A stretch of 64,000 bases of DNA from positions 327,728,129 to 327,792,128 of the forward strand of contig NC_085138.1 in NCBI RefSeq assembly GCF_035046485.1. The letters run 5' to 3'. Shown one piece after another: positions 53,887 through 62,100 of this stretch. Every line of letters starts with the position of its first letter. Position 1 is the stretch's first letter. The translations under genes were made by a program, and so were the position numbers. This stretch comes from Aedes albopictus. Taxonomy: Eukaryota > Arthropoda > Insecta > Diptera > Culicidae. A model generated the notes under the pieces. That model made no database searches and was not told where the DNA came from. It saw only the letters and a program-made list of their open reading frames with translations.

Positions 53887-53895
53887 TCTATGCCT
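53887..53895 (-). repeat. Target duplication of the R1-type element, 3' copy
   Basis: TCTATGCCT here recurs at 58362-58370, bracketing the element. It directly follows the poly(A) tail in the element's orientation. Confidence 0.78.
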
Positions 53896-53904
53896 TTTTT
53901 TTTT

Positions 53905-54607
53905 CCTTCTAAACCATAGGGGGATAATCTGCTCAACAGACACCCTAACAGAAGGTTAGGGTAGTGTAGGTCTGACAGGCCGTCTTCTACAACAAAAGTA
54001 AAATCCAGGACTACTCTCTCCTCGTACCCACTAAACCATTCCTATGGTCGCCAAACCCTACGTCTCTCCGGAACCACCAAGGAGGTATTGCTTCAGAGAG
54101 GGGCTAGTGCACATCGCACCCACAAGGTTAGCTGCGTAGCCTGCAGCAACGAACATCGATGACTCGCTTTGGAGAGTCCATCACGGTAGCATGCTGGCGC
54201 TTAGCCAGTTTCCCGAGTGGTCCTCGCCACTCCCTTTGTCCTCGGAAGGCGGGCAGGGTCAACCCCGCCCGCGCCCTACTGCTGAGCGGACATCAAGAAC
54301 TGATGCCCACGTGCAACCCGATCTGACCTGCCCGTAAGGAAGGGTATCACTACCCTTCAGGCCCTATCAGATGCACCCGTAGGTTGCAGACAGCAGGATC
54401 TCACCTACCCCGACCCTTGCCGGGGACCCCTTTCCAACCGCGGGCTCGGATCCAACCCAGTAGACCGACGCCACGACAGCACCGCTACCGGGACTTCCTC
54501 TCCGCGGCCACTTAATCGTTGTAAGGGTCGATCTCGACCGCAGGGCACCGGTATGACCAACGAAGCCGACTCCGAACCCCTGGACCACCTCTTGTACTGC
54601 ATCTGGA
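53905..54607 (-). other. 3' UTR of the R1-type element
   Basis: GC-rich non-coding segment between the ORF2 stop and the A tail. Overlapping frames up to 133 codons on the minus strand carry no domain and are best read as UTR by-products. Confidence 0.65.
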
Positions 54608-57600
54608 CTAGCCATTCTCCGAGTCCACGCGCCACCTCCTCTGTAGCTCCCAGACGATGTGGGTAATAGCCGTTGAAACGACGTTCCAACCAAACTCATC
54701 CCTACCCATCCTCTGGACCAAGTTGTCCGGAGTTGTGTCCTCCCCGCATGTAGCAAGCATGCGGTCACGCATTGTGCGAAAACGCGGGCACACGAACAAA
54801 ACGTGTTCCGCCGTTTCCTCTAAACCATTGCACACTGGGCATTCTGGAGAATCCGCATGCCCGAAACGGTGTAGATACTGTCGGAAGCAACCATGACCTG
54901 TAAGGACCTGTGTCAGGTGGAATGTGACTTCCCCATGGCGCCTATTAATCCAACTATCTACCCTCGGTATCAACCTATAGGTCCACCTTCCTTTGGTGGA
55001 ACTGTCCCACGCGCGCTGCCATTTGACCATAGAGGCCATCCTGACAGTCCTGCGTATGCCTCTTGTGCCGCGCATTTCGAAGCACTCCTTGTCCTCACTG
55101 ATAAGAATGCTGATAGGCACCATACCAGTAATGACGCAGAGAGCGTCGTGTGACACGGTACGGTACGCGCTCGCAACCCTCAGGCACATAATCCTGTAAG
55201 TACTTTCCAGCTTCCGTCGAAAGCATTTAGTACTTAGCGCGGTGCCCCACGCCGGGCCGCCATACCTAAGTATGGATGTAGCAACACTAGCCAGAAGCTT
55301 GCGCTTACTGGCGTACACCGCAGAGCTATTGGACATCATCCGGGACAGTGCCGCAATAGCTGTGGAGGCTCTTTTACAGGCATAATCGACGTGGCTACCG
55401 AAGGTAAGCTTATCGTCGATCATCACGCCCAAGTGTTTGACGGAGCGCTTTGACAGGATAGTACAGTCTCCTACACTGATCTCCGTCTGCTGCTCCGACT
55501 TCAGGTTGTTAACAACCGTCACCTCTGTCTTGTGGTGAGCCAGCTCCAGTTTCCTGAACCGCATCCACGCCTCCACAACTTTGATCAAGTGGTTGGTAGT
55601 CAACTTTACCTCCTCGATCGTTTCACCGTAGACTTCGAGCGTAATGTCGTCGGCAAATCCGACAATCACCACTCCCACTGGATACTCTAACCTCAACACC
55701 TCGTCGTACATGACATTCCATAACACCGGACCCAGGATGGAACCTTGCGGGACTCCTGAGGTTATGTGAAAGCACTTCCGACCCACCTCCGTGTCGTAGA
55801 CTAGTACACGATTCTGAAAGTAACTTCCGAGAATCTTGTACAGGTACTCCGGTATCCCCAGACGCAAGAACGCATCGGCAATAGCAGACCAGCTGGCGCT
55901 ATTAAACGCATTCCTTACATCCAGAGTCACTACCGCGCAAAAGCGAATTCCCCTCCTCTTAGGCTCGAGTGCTTTCTCGGCGGTTTTTGTAACCGACAAG
56001 ATAGCGTCTACGGTGGACCTCCCCTTCCGGAAGCCGTACTGGTTACTCGAAAGACCATTTTCGCCCTCGGTGAACCGCAACATTCTATTGAGGATGATCT
56101 TTTCGAGCACCTTCCCCGCCGTGTCAATCAAGCATATTGGTCTATATGCCGACGGGTCTCCGGGTGGTTTCCCCGCCTTTGGCAATAGTACCAGGCTCTG
56201 CCTCTTCCAAGCTTCTGGGAAAACTCCCTCGTCCAGGCATTTCTGCATAGCAGACCTGAACATCTCGGGAGCCTCTGCAATAGCTACTTTTAAGGCCAGG
56301 TTCGGAACTCCGTCCGGACCTGGGGCCTTACCTACGCTAAGGGACTTAGCTATCCCCGCAAGTTCCACATCGGTGACCCTCTCCTCATCGCCAGCCCCAG
56401 TCCCCGGCTGTCCTACGAAAGGAGGCCAAGGACTAGGATCATGACGCGGAAAAAGTCCTCCAATGATCCCCTCCAACATCTCTGGAGATTGCTCTGTAGG
56501 AGCCATCACACCTCTCGTCTTGGCCATAACAATCCTGTAGGCGTCACCCCACGGGTTCGTATTGGCACTCTGACAGAGACCCTCAAAGCAGGCCTTTTTG
56601 CTTGCTCTTATCTCGGTCTTAAGCGCGGCTTTTGCAGCGGCGAACACCACCCGCCGTTCGTTTCGCTCTTCCTCTGATCGTGCTCGCTGCATCCGCCGCC
56701 TAGCCCGTAGGCAGGCGCGGCGCAGGTCCGCAATCGCGTCGGTCCACCAGTAAGCCGGTGGCCTCCCATTTCTAGGGTGGACTCGCCTAGGCATGGTCGC
56801 ATCACACGCACGTGAGAGCACCGATACCAGCTCGTCGCCGTCTAAACCGATTAAGTTTCGCTCACGGCGGAGCGCCTCCCTAAATACCCCTTCGTCGAAG
56901 TATGATGTCTTCCACCTGCGAGGGCTTGGCCTTGGCCTAGCCGCCTCTTCTTCTATCCGCTGTCTGCTGTTATTGTAGTCGATACTGTAGCGAACCGCCA
57001 GGTGGTCGCTGTGAGTGTAGCCATCATCTACTCTCCAGTTCGAACTACTTGTTAGGCCAGGACTACAAAGGGTCACGTCAATAATTGACTCCGCTCCGTT
57101 TCGACTAAAGGTACTCTTGGTACCGACATTAGCCAAGCCGACATCTAAGATGGCCAGTGTTTCTAGCAGGATCTGACCCCGCTGGTTCGTGAAACGGCTT
57201 CCCCATTCCACGGCCCAGGCATTAAAGTCGCCCGCTATTACCACCGGCCTTGGTCCTGTTAGCACGGTCGTTAAGCGGTCCAGCATTTGCGTGAACTGCT
57301 CGATCGGCCACCGCGGAGGCGCATAACAGCTACAGAAGAAGACCCCGTTTACTTTGGCGACCACGAAGCCCTCATAGGTAGTAGACACCAACTCCTGAAC
57401 GGGGTATTTACCCGTCGTCCATATCGCCGCCATTTTTCTGGTCCCATCCGCGACCCAGTTGCCGTTGCCGGCGGGTACTCGGTATGGGTCCGATATGATG
57501 GCGATATCCGTCTCCCACTCAGAAACTGCCTGACAAAGCAGTTGCTGAGCCGCATCACAGTGGTTCAGGTTCAGCTGCGTTACCTGCACTGTGATTTGTT

Positions 57601-57631
57601 GTTCACTGCGGCTTTCTTGAAGGCCGGGCAC
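54608..57631 (-). CDS. R1-type ORF2: endonuclease-reverse transcriptase, intact
   Basis: This 1,007-residue protein would nick target DNA and prime cDNA synthesis from the nick. The APE endonuclease has NLNHCDAAQ at about 21-29, GDFNAW (D135) and HSDH at about 207-210. RT landmarks are GKAPGPDGVP, AYRPICLI, GFRKGRST, TLDVRNAFNSASW (about 569-581), SGVPQGSILGP and the catalytic FADD at 659-662. A C-terminal C-x2-C-x8-H-x4-C finger begins near 943. No stop or frameshift was seen, so it could be active. The frame opens with GTG and no nearby ATG (first Met at about 67), and overlaps ORF1 by 52 bases in another phase, suggesting coupled or frameshift expression. FADD in place of YADD is normal in this clade. 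Confidence 0.9.
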   Translation of the reverse strand: MPGLQESRSEQQITVQVTQLNLNHCDAAQQLLCQAVSEWETDIAIISDPYRVPAGNGNWVADGTRKMAAIWTTGKYPVQELVSTTYEGFVVAKVNGVFFCSCYAPPRWPIEQFTQMLDRLTTVLTGPRPVVIAGDFNAWAVEWGSRFTNQRGQILLETLAILDVGLANVGTKSTFSRNGAESIIDVTLCSPGLTSSSNWRVDDGYTHSDHLAVRYSIDYNNSRQRIEEEAARPRPSPRRWKTSYFDEGVFREALRRERNLIGLDGDELVSVLSRACDATMPRRVHPRNGRPPAYWWTDAIADLRRACLRARRRMQRARSEEERNERRVVFAAAKAALKTEIRASKKACFEGLCQSANTNPWGDAYRIVMAKTRGVMAPTEQSPEMLEGIIGGLFPRHDPSPWPPFVGQPGTGAGDEERVTDVELAGIAKSLSVGKAPGPDGVPNLALKVAIAEAPEMFRSAMQKCLDEGVFPEAWKRQSLVLLPKAGKPPGDPSAYRPICLIDTAGKVLEKIILNRMLRFTEGENGLSSNQYGFRKGRSTVDAILSVTKTAEKALEPKRRGIRFCAVVTLDVRNAFNSASWSAIADAFLRLGIPEYLYKILGSYFQNRVLVYDTEVGRKCFHITSGVPQGSILGPVLWNVMYDEVLRLEYPVGVVIVGFADDITLEVYGETIEEVKLTTNHLIKVVEAWMRFRKLELAHHKTEVTVVNNLKSEQQTEISVGDCTILSKRSVKHLGVMIDDKLTFGSHVDYACKRASTAIAALSRMMSNSSAVYASKRKLLASVATSILRYGGPAWGTALSTKCFRRKLESTYRIMCLRVASAYRTVSHDALCVITGMVPISILISEDKECFEMRGTRGIRRTVRMASMVKWQRAWDSSTKGRWTYRLIPRVDSWINRRHGEVTFHLTQVLTGHGCFRQYLHRFGHADSPECPVCNGLEETAEHVLFVCPRFRTMRDRMLATCGEDTTPDNLVQRMGRDEFGWNVVSTAITHIVWELQRRWRVDSENG

Positions 57632-58361
57632 CTTGGACCACCCATCGGATGTCTGTTGTTCGAGGATTTCCCGGTACAGATCATGCAGATGGGCGGACTC
57701 GTGCAGCTTTGGGCCTTATGACCTTCAGCGCCGCATCGCCTGCACAGTTTGCGCCTGTCGGGGCCTTTGCAGTCCCACGACTTGTGTCCTGGTTCCAGAC
57801 ACCTGAAGCAAACCTCTGGTGGCTCGTGGAATGTCAGGTGACATACACACCAACCCACCTTTATGCTCCCTACTTTAACGGACTTTTTGACGTCCGCCAC
57901 AGGTAGCTGAACCAAAGCTATCTGTGTCCCTGCTGGCCCTTTCCGTAGCTTAACGGCTGCGGCGGCCACCTGCACATCGCACTGTTGCCGCAGTGCCGTG
58001 ACGAGCTCTTCCACTTCGGTGATCTCATCGATGTCTTTGACCTTCAGAGTCGCCTCATGTGTCAGAGCCCTCACCTGCACACCCTCACCAAGGACCTCTT
58101 CTGCCAGCCTCTTATAGGCGGCGCCCTTGTGCTCCTTCTGGCGCTTCAGCTCCAGGATCATCTCGCCCGTACGAGTACGTCTAATACTGCGTACGTCGGC
58201 TCCAAGACCCTCAAGCTTGGCGTCGCTTCGCATTATCTTCAAGACGTCCGAGTACTTGGACTGTTCCGTCTTGATGACGATAGCGTCGCCTTTCTCGCGC
58301 TTGGCACCTGCCCTCCTACGCCTTGGCTTGGCGTCCTGCGCTACTACCTGCGGATTCGCCT
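57580..58361 (-). CDS. R1-type ORF1 (gag-like, triple zinc knuckle), 5' truncated
   Basis: An open frame from the truncation point at 58361 to TAA; about 260 residues remain of a protein that is usually 400-600. It starts with basic residues (KPRRRRAGAKREKG), then a TGEMILELKR stretch typical of insect R1/I-group gag proteins. Three cysteine-histidine knuckles follow near the end: CFRC...H...C, CRRC...H...C and CMIC...H...C. The protein would coat element RNA and form particles. No natural start codon remains, and an in-frame TAG at 58363-58365 belongs to the target duplication, not to the element. Overlaps ORF2 by 52 bases. Confidence 0.85.
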
Positions 58362-58370
58362 TCTATGCCT
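58362..58370 (-). repeat. Target duplication of the R1-type element, 5' copy
   Basis: TCTATGCCT, identical to 53887-53895. It overlaps the five bases (GCCTC, 58367-58371) that adjoin the Bel LTR end. Confidence 0.78.
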
Positions 58371-58371
58371 C

Positions 58372-59134
58372 TGTTGACAAATTTGAACATCTGGTCGATA
58401 CTTGACCATTGGTGGAAACTGGCGGAACCTTCGGCTGAAGGTGGCCTCGATGAGTGGCCTTGATGAATGGCCGATGAAATCGTCTCAATCGGCTGATTGA
58501 GACGGACACACTGCTACGTTTGCAGTTTGGCGGAATAATCTCGAACCTTTCGAAATATTGTATCCTTGCGAAACTTCAGGCCGATTGCTCTAATGGTTTG
58601 AGAGCGTAAGGTTACTGAAGTGGCTCAGATAAAATATTGTCGAAGAGGTGAAGTGAAACTTCTGAGATGAAAATTCAAAACCTAAGAGCTGGTTACTTGC
58701 ATTAGAAGTCCTGGCTTTCTTAGAGGATTGAAATCCACCTTGGTAGAGGAGTCACTTCTCGAGGATGAGTTCTTTCACAGTGAAACGCACTATTTCGACT
58801 GACAAAAGATCATGTATTTCGTTGGTTCAAGTAGTGCTTATATACTAATTCTAAACCTAAAGGAATCACACATCGACACCTTATCATGCTTTCTTTCTGA
58901 ATCACGTGATCAGCCTACGACTGCGTGGTGCAGTAGGGTCCTAACCTTATCAGTTGTTAGGTTGCGTATTCTCTTTTGGTTCGTTTATACAGGGCGACAG
59001 TCTACTGTGATGATTCATTGATTAAACTTGATAAGCTATTAGTGCATGGAAAGAGGCAGATAATTACGTCTATTTAATGTGTCGAAATCTATGATTTATG
59101 TAGAAATGCTAACTCTTCGCAATGGTTGCGAACA
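58372..59134 (-). repeat. 3' LTR of the Bel/Pao element, 763 bp
   Basis: In element orientation it begins TGTTCGCAACC right after a purine tract (GCGCGGGGGG, 59139-59148) and ends GTCAACA, so the termini are TGTT...AACA. A promoter-like TATATAAG (58837-58844) precedes a TCAGT initiator-like site near 58800 by about 40 bases. The pol stop codon lies inside the LTR. The other LTR lies beyond the window, so LTR identity and the 5-bp duplication (expected GCCTC) cannot be checked here. Confidence 0.75.
58796..58844 (-). promoter_or_regulatory. LTR core promoter: TATA box and initiator-like site
   Basis: Minus strand TATATAAG at 58844-58837 and GTCAGTCG at 58803-58796, matching an arthropod TCAGT initiator. 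The distance (about 40 bases) is longer than the usual 30, so the start site is a suggestion only. Confidence 0.45.
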
Positions 59135-62100
59135 TTCACCCCCCGCGCTTAAATCTAAAGCGTTATTGGATTGTGGGACATTAGACTCAAAGGGAAGTGG
59201 GGCCAACTTGGATACTGGTCGGCGATACAGACCAGCGGCAGTCTGGACATCAGCAACACGAATAGTGCAGTCAGCACCTGGATACACTGTCACAATTTTG
59301 CCTAATTTCCACGACTGGGGCGGCGTATTTTCTTCCTTTAACAAAACTACAACTCCTGGAGTAATGTTTTTTGAATGTTTGGTCCATTTTTGACGAGTTT
59401 GCAATGTGTTCAAATATTCATTTGACCAGCGTTTCCAAAAGTGGTCCCGTAATTTCTGTAGATGTTGCCAACGGGTCAACCGATTTTCTGGGACATCTTC
59501 CAAGGTAGGTTCAGGAATAGCAGTTAATTGACGACCTATGAGGAAATGAGCTGGTGTAATCACCTCGAGTTCAGTAGGATCAGTGGAGTGGGAAAAGAGA
59601 GGGCGTGAATTGAGGATAGCCTCAATCTGGGTCAACACAGTGTAGTATTCTTCGAATGTTAGGGAAGCATTGCGTAATATTTTCTTCAAGTGTGTTTTTG
59701 TGCTCTTCACTCCGGCTTCCCATAGTCCACCAAAGTTTGGAGCGCGAGGTGGAATGAATCTCCATATTATCTCCCGTGGTTGACAGAAATCATTCAACTT
59801 TCCTTGCATTTGATCCTTTTGAAACAACAGATATAAATCGTGTAGTTCAGTTCTAGCACCGGCGAAATTAGTTCCATTGTCTGAATGTATTTCTTCGACA
59901 AGACCGCGTCGGGCCACAAATCGATGGAGTGCTGCTATGAATGCTGCTGCAGTCAGATCCGATACGACTTCGAAATGTATTGCCTTTGTAGACAAACAGA
60001 TGAATAGCGAGATATAGGCCTTGACCGGTACTGATTTTCTTCCTCCTCGACGAATAAAAATCGGCCCTGCAAAATCAACTCCTGTTCTGGAAAATGGAGC
60101 GGAAGGAACCACTCTGGCTTCGGGCAAGTTACCCATTGGTGGTTGAAGCAGTTTTGGGTTGGATCGGAAACAAATAATACAGGATCTCGTTACCTTACGT
60201 ACTGTGTTTCTGGCGTTGAGGAGCCAAAACCGTTGTCTAATGAGGGATATTAAGCCGGACGGACCAACGTGTAAATTCTCCTCATGTAATGCTCTCACAA
60301 GGGACTCCGTTATAGGATTTTTGTTTGGAAGAATTAGTTGGTGTTTAGCATTGTATGATAATCGTGAATTTTGCAACCGACCTCCAACACGCAGAAGATC
60401 GTTATCTATGATGGGACAAAGGTTTGCAAGTCGACGAGTAGGTTGACCAGATTTCAGGGAATGGATATCTTCAAATAGTTCGGTTTGTTGGATATATCTG
60501 ACGATGACTTCCAATGATTGTCTCATCTCAGGAATGGTGAGAAATTTTGAAATATTTCTTAGGGACCTAGGCAATTTAGTGTTCCTTATAAATCGCAAAA
60601 TATATCCGACAATTCTTTGGAGTCGTCGGAAGGAACTAAATTTGGTCATAAATGGAAGAGTCTCGAGTCGAACGACAGGCGTAACAATCACAGTGGGCTT
60701 CCATTCTGGTAACTCGCAATCTGGAATAGGTTCAGGTTCTTCATTCTGGATCACATGGTTGCGGAGGAATGATGGTCCATTCCACCACAAATAGTTCACG
60801 GCAAGCTGTTGTGGTAGTTGGCCGCGGGATACCACATCAGCTGGATTATCATCTGTTCGTACATACCTCCATTGGGCGTTTTGTGTCTGATTGTTAATCT
60901 CCATGATACGGTTGCGAACGAATAATTCTAGTTGAATGGGAGACTTTCTTAGCCACCCAAGGAAGATTTGGCTATCAGAATAATATGTGATTTGGTTGAA
61001 ATTCATCTTGAGGGCAGGAACAACCTTTGAGGCTAATCGAGATAGCAATAGCGCAGCACAGAGCTCCATTCTTGGCATGGTTAGACCATTTATTGGCGCT
61101 ATTTTGGATTTACTGCATATCAACGTAGTTTTCACGATTTGATTTGATACTGCACGAATATAAATACACGCACCGTATGCCAGGTTGGACGCGTCGGCGA
61201 ACCCATGAATTTCGTAATGAATAGCTGCATGTAGTGCCATATATCTTGGAATTCTGATTTGTTGGATTTGATGAAGTGAATCACGAAATATTTGCCATTC
61301 CGTAAGTAAATCACCTTCAAGTATATCGTCCCAATCTAACTTGCTTAACCATACCTGCTGCATTATAGCCTTGGCGTTCACTATTACGGGAGACACCAAA
61401 CCAAGGGGATCGAAAAGCCTTGCAATTTCGGAAAGAACACGACGTTTGGTCGGAGGTTCTTGGTTTGATGAAAAACAATCAGGAACAAAGAGGAAAATGT
61501 CCTTTTTTGGATCCCATAGTAATCCTAGCGTTTTTATGGATTCGTTTATATCAGCATCTTCAAAGGTAAGAAATTTTTCTCTTTCCCCTTCTGGAACTGT
61601 TTCAATGATGGCTTCGTCGTTAGCACACCATTTGTGTATGGGAAAACCTCCGGAATGCAAAAGATGGGTCAGCTCCAATCGGGATTGAATAGCATCTTCG
61701 ACGGTATCGGCACCAGAAAGGACATCATCAACGTAGAAATCCTCTTCCACAATTTTCGCCGCTACGGGATAGCGTTTTGTTTCATCGATGGCCAATTGCT
61801 TCAAAGTTCGCGTGGCTAGAAATGGTGCACTGGATGTCCCGTAGGTGACGGTTGTCATTTCTAGAACTTCCAGCGGATCGGTTGGTTCTTTTCGCCAGAA
61901 AATTCGTTGCAAGGATGTCTGGCTTGGGTCGATGCGGATTTGGCGATACATTTTGGAAATGTCTGCAGTAAAGGCATAGCGATGCCTACGAAATCTTAAA
62001 AGAATTGAAAAGAGGTCATCTTGGACTGTTGGACCAATCATCAATGTCTCGTTGAGGGAAACACCCGAGGATTTCGCTGAGGCATCAAACACAACTCTAA

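Larger units (their letters stand above)
53896..58361 (-). mobile_element. R1-type non-LTR retrotransposon, 5'-truncated, 4.47 kb
   Basis: A minus-strand element with a partial ORF1, an intact ORF2, a 3' UTR of about 700 bases and a 9-10 base A tail (53896-53904). A 9-bp target duplication, TCTATGCCT, sets both borders. ORF1 begins abruptly at the duplication, so this copy is 5' truncated as expected from incomplete reverse transcription. The intact ORF2 implies a fairly recent insertion. R1-clade placement rests on ORF2 motifs; this copy is not in rDNA. Confidence 0.85.

Noticed and set aside
55836..56444. Plus-strand 202-codon frame opposite the R1-type ORF2
   Set aside because: Antisense shadow of a well-supported reverse transcriptase frame.
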